Shown here piece by piece: positions 29,607 to 40,136 of a stretch of DNA of 64,000 nucleotides. The notes under the pieces were generated by a model. The model worked only from the letters and a program-made list of their open reading frames with translations. It had not been told where the DNA came from and made no database searches. The position numbers and the translations under genes were made by a program. Within the stretch, counting starts at the first letter, position 1. Each line of letters starts with the position of its first letter. The stretch spans positions 275,771 to 339,770 of the forward strand of contig NZ_KL407334.1 of the NCBI RefSeq assembly GCF_000706625.1, read 5' to 3'. The stretch is from Bartonella koehlerae C-29. GTDB lineage: Bacteria; Pseudomonadota; Alphaproteobacteria; Rhizobiales; Rhizobiaceae.

Positions 29607-30512
29607 TTAATTTTGCAAACGTCTACAAATATCATCTAATTGTTCTAAAGAAGAATAGTGTATTTTTAAATCACCACCCTTTTTACCATGCCGAATGATT
29701 ACTTTCATTCCAATTACATCTGCAAGTAATTTTTCTAAAGATTTTGTTTCTGCATCTTTTTCCAGCAAGGTACGTTTTTTGACTTTAGGATTTGCCTGCT
29801 CACAGACAAGTATTTCTGTTTGGCGCACTGAAAGACCTTCACGAATAATTTTTTCTGCTAAATCCAGTGGATTATCAACAGTTATAAGGCAACGTGCATG
29901 ACCAGCAGAAAGTTGCCCATCAATTAAAAATTGTTGTACTTTTGATGGCAATTTCAACAAACGAAGTGTATTTGCAACATGACTTCGGCTTTTTCCAATA
30001 ACTTGTGCTAAATCTGCTTGCGTATAACCATGCTCATTCAGCAAAATTTCATATCCCATTGCTTCTTCAATAGAATTAAGATCAGCACGTTGAACATTTT
30101 CAATAATTGCCAATTCTAAAGCTGTTTTATCATCTACATCTCGAACAATAACTGGCAATTGACTTAAATGAATACGTTGTGCAGCACGCCACCGCCGTTC
30201 ACCAGCAATCAACTCAAAACGATGTGGATGATCGCGCGAAGGTCTTACAATCACAGGTTGGACAACACCATGTTGGCGAATTGATTGAGCTAAATTTTCA
30301 AGTTCTGCTTCAGTAAAATAGCGCCGCGGATTATGTGAATTACACAAAATGGATTCAAGTGGAACAAGCCGTTCAGAAAATGTAGAAACTGTACTGGACT
30401 CTGATAGTTTTTCAGTATTTAGTGAACGTGTAAGATTGTTGTTTAAATTGATATCACCAATCAATGCTGCTAATCCACGTCCCAGTCTTTTTTTTGATTG
30501 ATCATTATTCAT
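29607..30512 (-). CDS. parB: Chromosome-partitioning protein ParB
   Basis: This 301-residue ParB/Spo0J-type protein has the CTP-binding N-domain (LVPLESILCNSHNPRRYF, ELIAGERRWRAAQ). A helix-turn-helix follows (TQADLAQVIGKSRSHVANTLRLL), then a C-terminal dimerisation domain. It loads at parS sites and slides as a clamp to build the partition complex. Four parS-like sites are within 13 kb. It lies 45 bases behind parA in the same direction. Confidence 0.95.
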   Translation of the reverse strand: MNNDQSKKRLGRGLAALIGDINLNNNLTRSLNTEKLSESSTVSTFSERLVPLESILCNSHNPRRYFTEAELENLAQSIRQHGVVQPVIVRPSRDHPHRFELIAGERRWRAAQRIHLSQLPVIVRDVDDKTALELAIIENVQRADLNSIEEAMGYEILLNEHGYTQADLAQVIGKSRSHVANTLRLLKLPSKVQQFLIDGQLSAGHARCLITVDNPLDLAEKIIREGLSVRQTEILVCEQANPKVKKRTLLEKDAETKSLEKLLADVIGMKVIIRHGKKGGDLKIHYSSLEQLDDICRRLQN

Positions 30513-30557
30513 AATTTCGCTCTTTGAATTTATTTTATAAAAATTATTTTTTTATTT

Positions 30558-31355
30558 CTAAGCAGCAGCCTGCGCTTGCTTTTCTCGTTTTATCACTTCC
30601 GAAGCCAAACGCAAATAAGCTTGACTACCAGCGCATTTGAGATCATAAAGCAAAACTGGTTTACCGAAGGAGGGGGCTTCAGACACACGTACATTTCGTG
30701 GAATAACAGTACGATAAACTTTATCTCCCATAAAAGAGCGTACATCTTCAACCACCTGATTGGAGAGATTATTCCGTCCATCATACATGGTAAGGACAAC
30801 ACCTTGAATTTCTAAAGAAGGATTAAGAACAGATTGTACTTGCTTTACTGTTTCAAGCAATTGACTTAAACCTTCCAGTGCTAAAAATTCACACTGCATA
30901 GGTACCAAAACAGAATCTGCAGCCCCCATAGCATTGAGAGTAAGAAGATTCAGAGACGGCGGACAATCAATCAAAATATAACTGAATTTTTTAGTCATCT
31001 TTGGATCATCATAGAGAGCTTTACGCAATCGTTGAATGCGATCTTGTGAAGAAGCAATTTCCATTTCTACACCTAAAAGATCAAGCGTAGAGGGTACAAT
31101 AAAAAGATTTGGCACAGCTGTTTTCAAAGCTGCTTCTGTCACTGAAACTCCTGAAATCATAACATCATAAGATGATAAAGGACGGCTATTACGATCAATT
31201 CCGAGTCCTGTACTAGCATTTCCTTGTGGATCAATATCCATAATGAGAACATTTTCCCCAATAGCTGCTAAAGCTGTTGCAAGATTAATTGCTGTAGTTG
31301 TTTTTCCAACTCCACCTTTTTGATTTGCAATAGCGATAATCCGCATTCCGCTCAT
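30558..31355 (-). CDS. parA: Chromosome-partitioning ATPase ParA
   Basis: This 265-residue ATPase carries the deviant Walker A motif KGGVGKTTTAINLA near the N-terminus, the MDIDPQGNAST loop and the DCPPSL motif. It drives segregation of ParB-parS complexes. Two ATG codons compete (31355 and three codons later); the sequence GAGGGT lies about ten bases before the first. It follows rsmG after six bases in the mnmE-mnmG-rsmG-parA-parB cluster. Confidence 0.95.
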   Translation of the reverse strand: MSGMRIIAIANQKGGVGKTTTAINLATALAAIGENVLIMDIDPQGNASTGLGIDRNSRPLSSYDVMISGVSVTEAALKTAVPNLFIVPSTLDLLGVEMEIASSQDRIQRLRKALYDDPKMTKKFSYILIDCPPSLNLLTLNAMGAADSVLVPMQCEFLALEGLSQLLETVKQVQSVLNPSLEIQGVVLTMYDGRNNLSNQVVEDVRSFMGDKVYRTVIPRNVRVSEAPSFGKPVLLYDLKCAGSQAYLRLASEVIKREKQAQAAA

Positions 31356-31361
31356 TTTATT

Positions 31362-32009
31362 TTACCCTCTACATGATCTAACCTGAGAAATTTCTAAAAT
31401 AACAGAATTCTCATCAATTTTGCTCTTATGTTTTAGCAGATCAAACTGCCAATTGGCAGAGGCATTTTTTATTTCTATAGAGTAATCCCGACCTTTTTGC
31501 AAAAGAGCTATTGTATTTTGTGTTAATAAAGGAAAAATAAGCCTTAAAAGATCATCTAAGCAAGCTAACCCCCGCGCTGTTATAATCTCTGGAGTTTTTA
31601 TTTTTTTTGTAACATTCTCAATTCTACAATGAAAAACTGTCGCTGGAAGATCAAGCTGAGCAATAACTGTTCGTAAAAAAGCTACTTTTTTTCCATTACT
31701 TTCAATAAGATCAATATGCCCTGTTTTTTTTTCTTTAAGAAAAATAGCAATAACAATGGCAGGAAATCCGCCACCTGATCCAAGATCACACCAATGCAGA
31801 AGATCACTGTGTAGAGGATAAATTTGAGCTGAATCTAAAATATGACGTGTCCATAGAAGAGGTATTGTTGAAGAGGATATTAAATTAATATGTTTATTCC
31901 ATTGCATTATCAAAGATTCAAACTGTACCAAATCTTGCATTATTTCACGTGAAACATAAGGAACTATTTTTAAAAGCTTCTGATATTTTTGTTCTATAGA
32001 AAAATCCAT
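31362..32009 (-). CDS. rsmG: 16S rRNA (guanine527-N7)-methyltransferase
   Basis: This 215-residue SAM-dependent methyltransferase (GidB) has the SAM-binding CDLGSGGGFPAIVIA motif near residue 90 and ARGLACLDDLL in the C-terminal half. It methylates G527 of 16S rRNA. It overlaps mnmG by one base (TAATG). A parS-like site lies near its 5' end. Confidence 0.94.
   Translation of the reverse strand: MDFSIEQKYQKLLKIVPYVSREIMQDLVQFESLIMQWNKHINLISSSTIPLLWTRHILDSAQIYPLHSDLLHWCDLGSGGGFPAIVIAIFLKEKKTGHIDLIESNGKKVAFLRTVIAQLDLPATVFHCRIENVTKKIKTPEIITARGLACLDDLLRLIFPLLTQNTIALLQKGRDYSIEIKNASANWQFDLLKHKSKIDENSVILEISQVRSCRG
31941..31956. promoter_or_regulatory. parS-like site inside rsmG
   Basis: TATTTCACGTGAAACA differs from the parS consensus at one position. 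It lies 0.6 kb upstream of the parA start, within the cluster that encodes the partition proteins. Confidence 0.8.
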
Positions 32010-33877
32010 TAAGCTGATTTAACCTTTTCACGTCTTTGACGTTGAATGTAAGTGATAATAAGTGATAATGCTGCTGGTGTCATACCATCAATTTTTTGTG
32101 CATCAGCAATTGAACGTGGCGATATTTCTTGAATTTTTGTTTTGAGTTCATTAGAAAGACCAGAAATTGCCTGAAAATCAAGAGAAGAAGGAATTTCTAA
32201 ACGCTCATCTCGTTGAAGAGCAAGGATGTCCTGTTCTTGTTTTTCCAAATAAACTGCATATTGAGCTTCAATTTCTAAAGACTCAACTGTTTTAGAATCA
32301 ATAGATTGTAACTGCGGCCAAACATGTGAAAGACGCTCTATATTCATGTGTGGATAAGCAAGAAGATCGTAAGCTGAGCGCCGAATTCCGTCGTGATTCA
32401 CTTGCAATCCATGAATAGATGCTTGATTAGGCGTTAAAAAAAGCTCTTGGCATAATGATCGCGCTTGATCGAGACGTTGTTTTTTTTGCTGATAACACTC
32501 CCAACGTAATTTACTTACAATACCCAATTGTTGTGCTAAAGGTGTTAAACGAGCATCCGCATTATCAGATCGCAGAGACAAACGAAATTCAGCACGTGAT
32601 GTAAACATTCTATAAGGTTCACAAACCCCACGCAAAACTAAATCATCTATCATAACACCAATATAAGCCATAGAACGACTTATAAGTATTTCATCTAATC
32701 CACCTACCTTACGTGCGGCATTTAATCCAGCCAAAAGACCTTGTGCTGCAGCTTCCTCATATCCTGTTGTTCCATTAATTTGTCCAGCTAAGAATAATCC
32801 TGGTAAAGAGCGTAATTCTAAAGTTTTTGTCAACTGTTGTGGATTAACAAAATCATATTCAATAGCGTAACCAGGTTGTAGAATTGTAACATTTTCTAAC
32901 CCTTCAATTGTTCTAAATAAAGAAATTTGCACATCTTCAGGAAGAGAAGTAGAAAGACCATTTGGATATATAGTATCATCATTTAAACCTTCTGGTTCTA
33001 GAAAAATCTGATGCCCATCACGATCTCCAAATTTAACAATCTTATCTTCAATTGAAGGACAATAACGTGGTCCTAATCCTTCAATATTTCCTGAATATAA
33101 AGCAGAACGATGAATATTTTCACGAATAATTTGATGTGTTTGTGTATTTGTACGTGTTATAGCACATTCAATTTGAGGCTGTTCAATTTTTTTAGTCAAA
33201 AGAGAGAAAGGTACAGCATCTTCGTCAGCTTGCTGTTTAGGAAGACACTCCCAACAGATTGTTTTTTTACTAAGACGAGCTGGAGTTCCTGTTTTTAATC
33301 GACCAAGATTTATACCATAACTTTTTAAACGTTTGGCAAGTTGTACACTTGATTTTTCCCCTATACGTCCAGCAGCCCATGTTTTATCACCAATATGAAT
33401 AAAACCATTTAAAAAAGTACCTGTTGTTAAAACAACAGCACCAGAAGTAAGTACTCCTTGTTTTTTTAACACAACACCAGAAATACCATTATCTTTAACA
33501 ATCAGATCAATGACTTCATCTTCAATGAAAATGAGATTATCCTGTTCTTTTAAAAGATTTTGAATTGCTTCTTTATAGAGTTGTCTATCAGCCTGTGTGC
33601 GTATACCTCTTACTGCTGGTCCTTTCCGTCGATTAAGGAGTCGAAATTGAATTCCAGCAGCATCTGCTGCTCGTCCCATAAGCCCATCCAAAGCATCTAT
33701 TTCACGAACTAGATGTCCTTTTCCAAGTCCTCCAATAGCTGGATTGCACGACATTGTTCCTAATGCTGATATTTTATGTGTAATGAGTGCTGTCTGTGCC
33801 CCAGCACGCGCTGAAGCTGAAGCAGCTTCACAGCCAGCATGACCACCTCCAATAACAACAACATCATATAATTGCAT
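32009..33877 (-). CDS. mnmG: tRNA U34 carboxymethylaminomethyl-modifying enzyme MnmG
   Basis: This 622-residue FAD protein (GidA) begins with [13 protein letters not shown]. It has the GTFLNG segment, [11 protein letters not shown], the [16 protein letters not shown] signature and a C-terminal helical domain. With MnmE it installs the cmnm5 group on uridine 34 of several tRNAs. The partner gene mnmE lies directly upstream. The intergenic space between them holds two parS-like sites. Confidence 0.96.
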   Translation of the reverse strand: MQLYDVVVIGGGHAGCEAASASARAGAQTALITHKISALGTMSCNPAIGGLGKGHLVREIDALDGLMGRAADAAGIQFRLLNRRKGPAVRGIRTQADRQLYKEAIQNLLKEQDNLIFIEDEVIDLIVKDNGISGVVLKKQGVLTSGAVVLTTGTFLNGFIHIGDKTWAAGRIGEKSSVQLAKRLKSYGINLGRLKTGTPARLSKKTICWECLPKQQADEDAVPFSLLTKKIEQPQIECAITRTNTQTHQIIRENIHRSALYSGNIEGLGPRYCPSIEDKIVKFGDRDGHQIFLEPEGLNDDTIYPNGLSTSLPEDVQISLFRTIEGLENVTILQPGYAIEYDFVNPQQLTKTLELRSLPGLFLAGQINGTTGYEEAAAQGLLAGLNAARKVGGLDEILISRSMAYIGVMIDDLVLRGVCEPYRMFTSRAEFRLSLRSDNADARLTPLAQQLGIVSKLRWECYQQKKQRLDQARSLCQELFLTPNQASIHGLQVNHDGIRRSAYDLLAYPHMNIERLSHVWPQLQSIDSKTVESLEIEAQYAVYLEKQEQDILALQRDERLEIPSSLDFQAISGLSNELKTKIQEISPRSIADAQKIDGMTPAALSLIITYIQRQRREKVKSA

Positions 33878-33906
33878 TTAATTCATTCCGCAGAAAATTA
33901 TTTTCA

Positions 33907-33922
33907 AGTTTCACGTGAAATA
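33907..33922. promoter_or_regulatory. parS-like site, mnmE-mnmG intergenic, site 1
   Basis: AGTTTCACGTGAAATA keeps the 12-bp core TTTCACGTGAAA and differs from consensus at two outer positions. It lies 64 bases from site 2. Confidence 0.7.
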
Positions 33923-33970
33923 GAACATGTAAAATACATAATATTCTTAATCTGTCTATGGAATAATGAA

Positions 33971-33986
33971 TGTTTCACGTGAATCA
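33971..33986. promoter_or_regulatory. parS-like site, mnmE-mnmG intergenic, site 2
   Basis: TGTTTCACGTGAATCA differs from the consensus at one position. It ends right against the mnmE stop codon. Confidence 0.8.
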
Positions 33987-35294
33987 TTATTTTCCAATAC
34001 AAAACTCTGAAAAAATAATATCAAGTAAGTCCTCAACATCTGTATCTCCAGTAATTTTTCCAAGAAAATCACTGGCACGACGAAGATGTTCTGCACGTAA
34101 ACTGAGATCAAGATAATCATAATTCACAGAATCCTCAATTTCCTTAACAGACTCTTTTAACAATTGAAGTTGCCTCTTACGTGCAGTAACAAGATTCCCA
34201 ATCTCAGAAACACGCTGCAGACAAAACAATTCAAGTTCCTTTACAAAATGATCAAAATTCAAACCCGTTAATGCCGAAAATTGTATTGACCACAGCTTTT
34301 TATTATCTTCATAAAGATCAAGTTTATTTCCTATACGCCATATTTCAGCCGACGTTTCCGGTAAATAAACTTCCTTAGGGTTTTGCATATCATAAACTAA
34401 AATAACCAAATCAGCATCCCTAACATGCTGCTTTGCAACTTCTATTCCTAATTGTTCGATTTTGTTGTTTGTTTTCCTAAAACCAGCAGTGTCTATTAAA
34501 AAAACCGGTAAACCACCTAAAACAAGTCTTATTTCCAAAGCATCACGTGTTGTTCCTGCTTCTTCTGTCACAATAGCAACAGGTTTTCCAGCTAAACGAT
34601 TCATAATGCTTGATTTTCCAGAATTTGGAGCACCGGAAATGACAATTTTTAATCCATCACGTAAAATACTCGCACGCTCTCCTTCAGCAATATGTCTCCG
34701 AATAGAAATGCAAAGATCTTCAACATCTTTCCAAACTTTATCAGATACCAAATTTTGGATATCAACTTCATCAGAAAAATCAAGTTCCGCTTCAATAAAA
34801 GCACGAATCTTCATAAGTTTATGACGCCAATCACGATAAAGTACCGTTAAACGCCCACTTGTACCCATAATTGCTAAACGCCGCTGACTTTCCGTTTCTG
34901 CCTCTATTAAATCAGCAAGACCTTCTGCTTGAACAAGATCTAATTTTCCCTCCATAAAAGCACGACGTGAAAATTCACCTGGTTCTGCAATGCGGCATCC
35001 TTTAAATGTGGACAATTCATCAAGAAAACGATTAACAACAGCTTTCCCTCCATGCAAATGAAATTCAGCACAATCTTCTCCCGTAAAACTACGAGGAGCA
35101 GGAAAAAAAACAGTCAAAGCAGAATCTAAAAAGCTACCATCTCGAGCCGTAAGTTTTCCATAATGCATAAACCGCGCTTTAGGTAGACAACCACAAAGCG
35201 TTTTAACAACATGCACAACATGAGAACCTGAAAGCCGAATGACAGCAACCCCTGAAGGTAACAATCCACTCGAAACAGCAAAGATTGTATCCAC
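33987..35294 (-). CDS. mnmE: tRNA modification GTPase MnmE
   Basis: This 435-residue protein (TrmE) has the N-terminal formyl-THF-binding domain, a helical domain, and an inserted G domain with GAPNSGKSS, DTAGFR and the G4 motif GNKLD. It ends in the conserved Cys-Ile-Gly-Lys (FCIGK), as required for activity. With MnmG it modifies U34 of tRNA. It follows rho in the same direction. Confidence 0.96.
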   Translation of the reverse strand: MDTIFAVSSGLLPSGVAVIRLSGSHVVHVVKTLCGCLPKARFMHYGKLTARDGSFLDSALTVFFPAPRSFTGEDCAEFHLHGGKAVVNRFLDELSTFKGCRIAEPGEFSRRAFMEGKLDLVQAEGLADLIEAETESQRRLAIMGTSGRLTVLYRDWRHKLMKIRAFIEAELDFSDEVDIQNLVSDKVWKDVEDLCISIRRHIAEGERASILRDGLKIVISGAPNSGKSSIMNRLAGKPVAIVTEEAGTTRDALEIRLVLGGLPVFLIDTAGFRKTNNKIEQLGIEVAKQHVRDADLVILVYDMQNPKEVYLPETSAEIWRIGNKLDLYEDNKKLWSIQFSALTGLNFDHFVKELELFCLQRVSEIGNLVTARKRQLQLLKESVKEIEDSVNYDYLDLSLRAEHLRRASDFLGKITGDTDVEDLLDIIFSEFCIGK

Positions 35295-35326
35295 AGGATT
35301 TATCCTAATTAAAAAACTTAACGTTT

Positions 35327-36592
35327 CTACGTATTCATTGAATCAAAAAAATCACTATTATTTTTCGTTTGTTTTAACTTATCAATCAAAAATTCAATTG
35401 CATCTGTAACATTCATAGGTGCTAAAATACGACGAAGTACAAAAATTTTATGCAAATCTTGTCGTACTACTAAAAGCTCTTCCTTACGTGTTCCTGACTT
35501 TAAAATATCCATAGCAGGAAAAATACGCTTATCAGCAACTTTACGATCAAGGACAATTTCTGAATTACCTGTTCCTTTAAATTCTTCGAAAATAACTTCA
35601 TCCATACGACTACCTGTATCAATCAAAGCCGTTGCAATAATAGTTAAAGATCCACCTTCTTCAATATTACGTGCTGCCCCAAAAAAACGTTTTGGACGTT
35701 GTAAAGCATTCGCATCTACACCACCTGTCAAAACTTTACCTGATGATGGAACAACTGTATTATATGCACGCCCAAGACGTGTAATAGAATCAAGAAGGAT
35801 AACCACATCACGCCCATATTCAACGAGACGTTTAGCTTTTTCAATAACCATTTCAGCTACTTGTACATGACGTATTGCTGGTTCATCAAAAGTAGAAGAA
35901 ACCACCTCTCCTTTTACAGAACGCTGCATATCAGTGACTTCTTCTGGCCTTTCATCGATTAAAAGGACAATAAGATAACATTCAGGATGATTAGTAGTGA
36001 TAGAATGAGCAATATTTTGAAGTAAAACAGTTTTTCCTGTTCTAGGAGGTGCTACAATTAATCCTCTCTGTCCTTTTCCTAATGGAGATATTAAATCAAT
36101 CACTCGTGATGACATATCCTTTTCTGTAGGGTCTTGTATTTCCATTTGAAAACGTTCGTTTGAATAAAGAGGTGTGAGATTATCAAAATGGATTTTATAA
36201 CGAATTTTCTCAGGGTCTTCAAAATTAATTGTATTAATTTTAAGAAGAGCAAAATAACGCTCTCCTTCCTTTGGACTCCTTATAGGACCTTCAATAGTAT
36301 CCCCTGTTTTTAAAGAAAAAGATTGAATTTGTGCAGGTGAAAGATAAATATCATCAGGTCCTGGAAGATAATTAGCATCAGCAGATCGCAAAAATCCAAA
36401 TCCATCTTGTAAAACTTCAACAACTCCTTCTCCAATAATTTCTACATCTTGCAAGGCAAGTTTTTTCAAGATAGCGAACATTAACTCTTGTTTACGCATG
36501 AGAGAAGCATTTTCAACTTCTAATGTTTCAGCAAAAGAAACAAGTTCGACGGGATTTTTACTTTTAAGTTCTTGTAGTTTCATTTCCTGCAT
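35327..36592 (-). CDS. rho: Transcription termination factor Rho
   Basis: This 421-residue hexameric RNA helicase starts with the Rho N-domain ([19 protein letters not shown]). An OB-fold RNA-binding domain follows ([23 protein letters not shown]). The ATPase domain has the P-loop [15 protein letters not shown] and the Q and R loops ([15 protein letters not shown]). It borders the proposed replication origin and is transcribed away from it. Confidence 0.97.
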   Translation of the reverse strand: MQEMKLQELKSKNPVELVSFAETLEVENASLMRKQELMFAILKKLALQDVEIIGEGVVEVLQDGFGFLRSADANYLPGPDDIYLSPAQIQSFSLKTGDTIEGPIRSPKEGERYFALLKINTINFEDPEKIRYKIHFDNLTPLYSNERFQMEIQDPTEKDMSSRVIDLISPLGKGQRGLIVAPPRTGKTVLLQNIAHSITTNHPECYLIVLLIDERPEEVTDMQRSVKGEVVSSTFDEPAIRHVQVAEMVIEKAKRLVEYGRDVVILLDSITRLGRAYNTVVPSSGKVLTGGVDANALQRPKRFFGAARNIEEGGSLTIIATALIDTGSRMDEVIFEEFKGTGNSEIVLDRKVADKRIFPAMDILKSGTRKEELLVVRQDLHKIFVLRRILAPMNVTDAIEFLIDKLKQTKNNSDFFDSMNT

Positions 36593-36827
36593 GAAATAAG
36601 CTCTTTAGTAGGTGGAGAAATTGTTTTCTAAATTAATTTATGGGAAATTTAAAGAATAGAACACTTTTAGTAAGATAGGAGTATTCTATACTTAACTTTC
36701 CTAAACTGCAAGTGTCCTTTATAAGATTTATCTTCATATACAATTCTACAACCATATAAAAAATAATCACTTCTACAAATTGAAATGTTTCAGCAAACTT
36801 TTAAAAAGAAAATAATTTACAAAAAAA

Positions 36828-36842
36828 TTAATAATATTTTAA
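36828..36842. promoter_or_regulatory. Possible CtrA-binding motif in the origin gap
   Basis: TTAA, seven bases, TTAA matches the CtrA full-site consensus known from Caulobacter. In DNA this rich in A and T the motif can arise by chance. Confidence 0.3.
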
Positions 36843-37036
36843 ATAACTTACATGATATACTAATTCTTAGTACAGTTTTTTTTAAATTATGTATGCTTTA
36901 TATCCTCATATAAGTTAAACTTCAGAAGAAGTTTTTTTCCGAATTTTTTTCTTTAATAATTTAATAAATGACAATTTTTTTTATTCAAATCTGTGTTTAA
37001 TGGGGATTATTATTTATACTTCAATCGTCCTCAGTT

Positions 37037-37045
37037 TTATCCACA
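37037..37045 (+). promoter_or_regulatory. DnaA box, perfect match
   Basis: TTATCCACA is identical to the strong E. coli DnaA box. It is in the right part of the rho-ppsR gap, next to AT-rich stretches suitable for unwinding. Confidence 0.75.
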
Positions 37046-37140
37046 AAGGAAAAGAGAAAAAAACAAAGTATATCTCTATTTTAAAGGTATTATCCCCATT
37101 TTTTTTCTAAGAGAATTTTAGTTATCAAAATTATTAGATT

Positions 37141-37149
37141 TGTGCATAA
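37141..37149 (-). promoter_or_regulatory. DnaA box, inverted
   Basis: On the minus strand this reads TTATGCACA, which fits the consensus TTATNCACA. It lies 95 bases from the perfect box, in the opposite orientation. Confidence 0.65.
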
Positions 37150-37233
37150 TAACGGAAAAATTTATATAAGTTTTCACTTTATAAAAGATGAAGGGAATAT
37201 ATGCACATTTATTAACAAGGAGCTAAAATTTTT

Positions 37234-38076
37234 GTGACAAGAGAAAAAAAAAACTTTCATTTACACATGCTTTCTGATGCAACGGGAGAAACATTAATTT
37301 CTGTTGGGAGAGCTGTAGCATCGCAATATACGATGAATCAAGCAACAGAACATATCTATCCGATGATTCGCAACAGAGCACAGTTGCAGAGAGCTCTTGA
37401 TGAGATACAACGGGAGCCGGGGATTGTTCTTTACACAATTATTAATAAAAAAATTAAAATGCTTCTTAGAAGAAGATGTGAAAAAATAAAGGTTTCCTGT
37501 ATTGATATACTTGATCCTGTTTTGAATGCTTTTCAATCTCACCTTGGAATGCCTACAAATTTACGTGCTAGTGCACAGCATGATCTCAATGCAGACTATT
37601 TTCGCCGTATTGAAGCATTGGATTTTACAATAGAGCATGATGATGGTCAGTCTCCCAATAGTCTTTCAAATGCAGATGTAATTCTTGTTGGAATTTCAAG
37701 AACTTCTAAAACACCAACTAGTATTTATTTAGCAAATCGTGGAATAAAAACTGCCAATGTTCCTCTTATTCCAGGCATTAATTTGCCAGACACTCTTTTA
37801 GGAGCAAAAAATACTCTCATTATAGGCTTAATTGCATCAGTTGAACGAATTTCACATATTCGTCAAAATCGGAATTTGGGTGATGGTTTTGCTCTTGAAA
37901 GTTATACTAATAGAATCAGTATAGCTGAAGAATTGACCTATGCAAAACGCATTTGTGAGCGTTTTAGATGGCCTATTATTGATGTTACAAGATGCTCTAT
38001 TGAAGAAACTTCTGCGGCAATATTTGAACTTTTTTCGCGATTTTGTGAAGAAAAACGAAAGAAAAATCTATGTTAG
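37234..38076 (+). CDS. ppsR: PEP synthase/PPDK regulatory kinase-pyrophosphorylase (DUF299)
   Basis: This 280-residue protein has the family P-loop-like motif GISRTSKTPTSIYLA in its middle and an N-terminal LHMLSDATGETL. Relatives control pyruvate phosphate dikinase or PEP synthase by ADP-dependent phosphorylation and Pi-dependent dephosphorylation. The start is GTG with AAGGAG ten bases upstream. It is the first gene to the right of the proposed origin and overlaps maf by seven bases. Confidence 0.9.
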   Translation: MTREKKNFHLHMLSDATGETLISVGRAVASQYTMNQATEHIYPMIRNRAQLQRALDEIQREPGIVLYTIINKKIKMLLRRRCEKIKVSCIDILDPVLNAFQSHLGMPTNLRASAQHDLNADYFRRIEALDFTIEHDDGQSPNSLSNADVILVGISRTSKTPTSIYLANRGIKTANVPLIPGINLPDTLLGAKNTLIIGLIASVERISHIRQNRNLGDGFALESYTNRISIAEELTYAKRICERFRWPIIDVTRCSIEETSAAIFELFSRFCEEKRKKNLC

Positions 38077-38666
38077 CAGAGACTTTAATATTAGCATCTC
38101 TTAGTTCTTATCGCGCACAATTGTTGAAAAAAGCAGGTTTAAATTTCTTCGTTGAAAGGGCTTCTTTTGATGAAAGAGAATTAGAAAAAAAAGGAAAAAT
38201 AAAAAAACCTAAAGAACTAAGTTGTTTTCTTGCATGTGCAAAAGCAAAAAATGTTTCTGAGCGTTTTCTGGATACCTTAGTTATCGGATGTGATCAAGTA
38301 CTTGATTTAGAAGGTCAAATTTTTCATAAAGTTAAAAGCAAAGAAGAAGCACATCAACGTTTGTGCACCTTATCAGGAAAAATTCATTCTCTTCATAGTG
38401 CAGTAGCTTTATTCCGGAATGGACAAAAAATTTGGGTTGAATCTTTTAGCGCTCATATGTCAGTACGTCATTTGTCATTAGAATTCATTGAAAATTATCT
38501 TTCTCGTGTAGGGACAGATATTCTAAACAGTGTGGGCGTGTATCAAATTGAAGGAGAAGGGATCCATCTTTTTGAAAAAATTGACGGAGATTTTTTTACT
38601 ATTGTTGGGTTACCTTTATTACCTTTATTAATAAAATTGCGTCATTTTGGGGTCATCAATGATTAA
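38070..38666 (+). CDS. maf: Maf-like nucleoside triphosphate pyrophosphatase
   Basis: This 198-residue Maf family protein has the N-terminal [17 protein letters not shown], the ERELEKKGK segment and the catalytic [12 protein letters not shown] region. Maf enzymes hydrolyse non-canonical or modified nucleotides and some affect septum formation. The order ppsR-maf-aroE-coaE-dnaQ is a conserved rhizobial block, and these genes overlap each other. Confidence 0.9.
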   Translation: MLAETLILASLSSYRAQLLKKAGLNFFVERASFDERELEKKGKIKKPKELSCFLACAKAKNVSERFLDTLVIGCDQVLDLEGQIFHKVKSKEEAHQRLCTLSGKIHSLHSAVALFRNGQKIWVESFSAHMSVRHLSLEFIENYLSRVGTDILNSVGVYQIEGEGIHLFEKIDGDFFTIVGLPLLPLLIKLRHFGVIND

Positions 38667-39540
38667 TTTGACAATAAAGCGCGAAGAAAAAATTCTTCCA
38701 CGTGCTCTTGTTGTTGGTACTCCTATTCACCACTCAAAATCACCAAAAATTCACAATTTTTGGCTTAAAAAATATGATTTACAGGGTGAATATCTGGCAC
38801 AGGAAGTAACATCTGGAGAACTTAGAGATTTTTTAGTATCTTTAAAAAGGAAAGGTTTTTGTGGAGGGAATGTCACTTTACCTCATAAACAGGAGGCCTT
38901 TCATTTGGTAAATTATAAAGATGATGTAGCAACAATGATTGGTGCTGTTAATACACTGTGGTATGAAGGAGATAAACTTTGTGGCACAAATAGTGATGCC
39001 TATGGCTTTAGTGCTAACCTTGATGATTCTGCTCCTGATTGGGTGGGAGAAACAGCTCTTGTTTTTGGTGCTGGTGGCGGTGCGCGTGCTATCCTCTATG
39101 CTTTAAAAAAACGAGGGTTTGAACGTATTTGTTTAGTTAATCGTACAAAACAACGAGCGGAAAGTTTAGCCGAGCATTTTGGAAAACTGATTAAAGTTTA
39201 TGATTGGTATAAGGTGCATGAAATACTCCATCAGGCTGATTTAATTGTCAATACAACTTCTGTAGGCATGACAATTTCAAATGAGAAAAAAAACGCTTCT
39301 TTTTTTTGTGATTTTCATAAAATGAAGACAACAGCGTTGGTAACAGACATTGTTTACACGCCCTTGGTAACTCCTTTTTTACAACAAGCAAAAGCGCATG
39401 GACTAAAAACAGTTGATGGGTTGGGTATGCTTTTACATCAGGCTGTTCTAGGGTTTGAACGATGGTTTGGAATAAGACCTCAGGTGACAAAAGCATTACG
39501 TACGGAAATTTTACAGGATATTGGTGAAGAGAAAAGATGA
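38659..39540 (+). CDS. aroE: Shikimate dehydrogenase
   Basis: This protein of about 293 residues has the substrate motif [12 protein letters not shown], catalytic Lys in [10 protein letters not shown] and the NADP-binding GAGGGARAI. It reduces 3-dehydroshikimate in the aromatic amino acid pathway. I place the start at the ATG at 38659, which overlaps the maf stop; the longer frame from a TTG at 38647 adds four residues. It overlaps coaE by four bases. Confidence 0.93.
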   Translation: MINLTIKREEKILPRALVVGTPIHHSKSPKIHNFWLKKYDLQGEYLAQEVTSGELRDFLVSLKRKGFCGGNVTLPHKQEAFHLVNYKDDVATMIGAVNTLWYEGDKLCGTNSDAYGFSANLDDSAPDWVGETALVFGAGGGARAILYALKKRGFERICLVNRTKQRAESLAEHFGKLIKVYDWYKVHEILHQADLIVNTTSVGMTISNEKKNASFFCDFHKMKTTALVTDIVYTPLVTPFLQQAKAHGLKTVDGLGMLLHQAVLGFERWFGIRPQVTKALRTEILQDIGEEKR

Positions 39541-40136
39541 AAATCATAGGGCTAACCGGATCAATTGCTATGGGAAAATCAACAGTTGCTGATTTTTTCA
39601 GGCAAGCAGGTATTTCCGTTTTTAGTTCTGATGAAGCAGTTTACCAACTTTATAAGAGTGAATCAATTTTATCTCTCATAGAACATACATTCCCTGGTGT
39701 GGTTGAGAATGGTAAAATGAGTCGTCTAAAGCTTTCTGAAATTTTGATCAACGATAATAAAAAATTACAAACCTTAGAAAAAATAATACATCCTTTAGTC
39801 CAAAAAAAAGAAAAAGAATTCGTTGATACAGCGCGTCAACAAGGAGAAAAATTGGTTGTTCTTGATACTCCACTTCTTTTTGAAACAAAAGGTGAAAAAC
39901 GTGTAGATAATGTAGTTGTTGTTTCTACTTCATTGGCAATACAAAAGGAACGTGCAATGATTCGCAAAAATATGAACGAAAAAAAATTTTCTTTTATCAA
40001 TGCGAGGCAAATGCCTGATGAAAAAAAACGAGCACGTGCTGATTTTATTATTGATACAGGAAAAGATTTAGAGAACACTCGTCAACAAGTTCTTTTTGTG
40101 ATAAAAAGTTTGCTAAAGAATGAAACTAATGCGTGA
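39537..40136 (+). CDS. coaE: Dephospho-CoA kinase
   Basis: This 199-residue P-loop kinase has [17 protein letters not shown] at the N-terminus and [11 protein letters not shown] in the lid region. It phosphorylates dephospho-CoA in the final step of CoA synthesis. Its length is typical. The stop overlaps the preferred dnaQ start (ATGCGTGA). Confidence 0.94.
   Translation: MKIIGLTGSIAMGKSTVADFFRQAGISVFSSDEAVYQLYKSESILSLIEHTFPGVVENGKMSRLKLSEILINDNKKLQTLEKIIHPLVQKKEKEFVDTARQQGEKLVVLDTPLLFETKGEKRVDNVVVVSTSLAIQKERAMIRKNMNEKKFSFINARQMPDEKKRARADFIIDTGKDLENTRQQVLFVIKSLLKNETNA

Larger units (their letters stand above)
36593..37233. other. Candidate chromosomal replication origin (oriC)
   Basis: This gene-free, very AT-rich gap separates rho (leftward) from ppsR (rightward), so transcription diverges on both sides. 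It holds one perfect DnaA box and one box that fits TTATNCACA. Near-matches are at 37090-37098 and 37199-37207. A CtrA-like TTAA-N7-TTAA lies at 36828-36842. parAB and parS sites are on the left. In other Rhizobiales oriC lies beside hemE, near rho and parAB. hemE is absent here, which fits a heme auxotroph such as Bartonella. The function is inferred from context. Confidence 0.7.
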
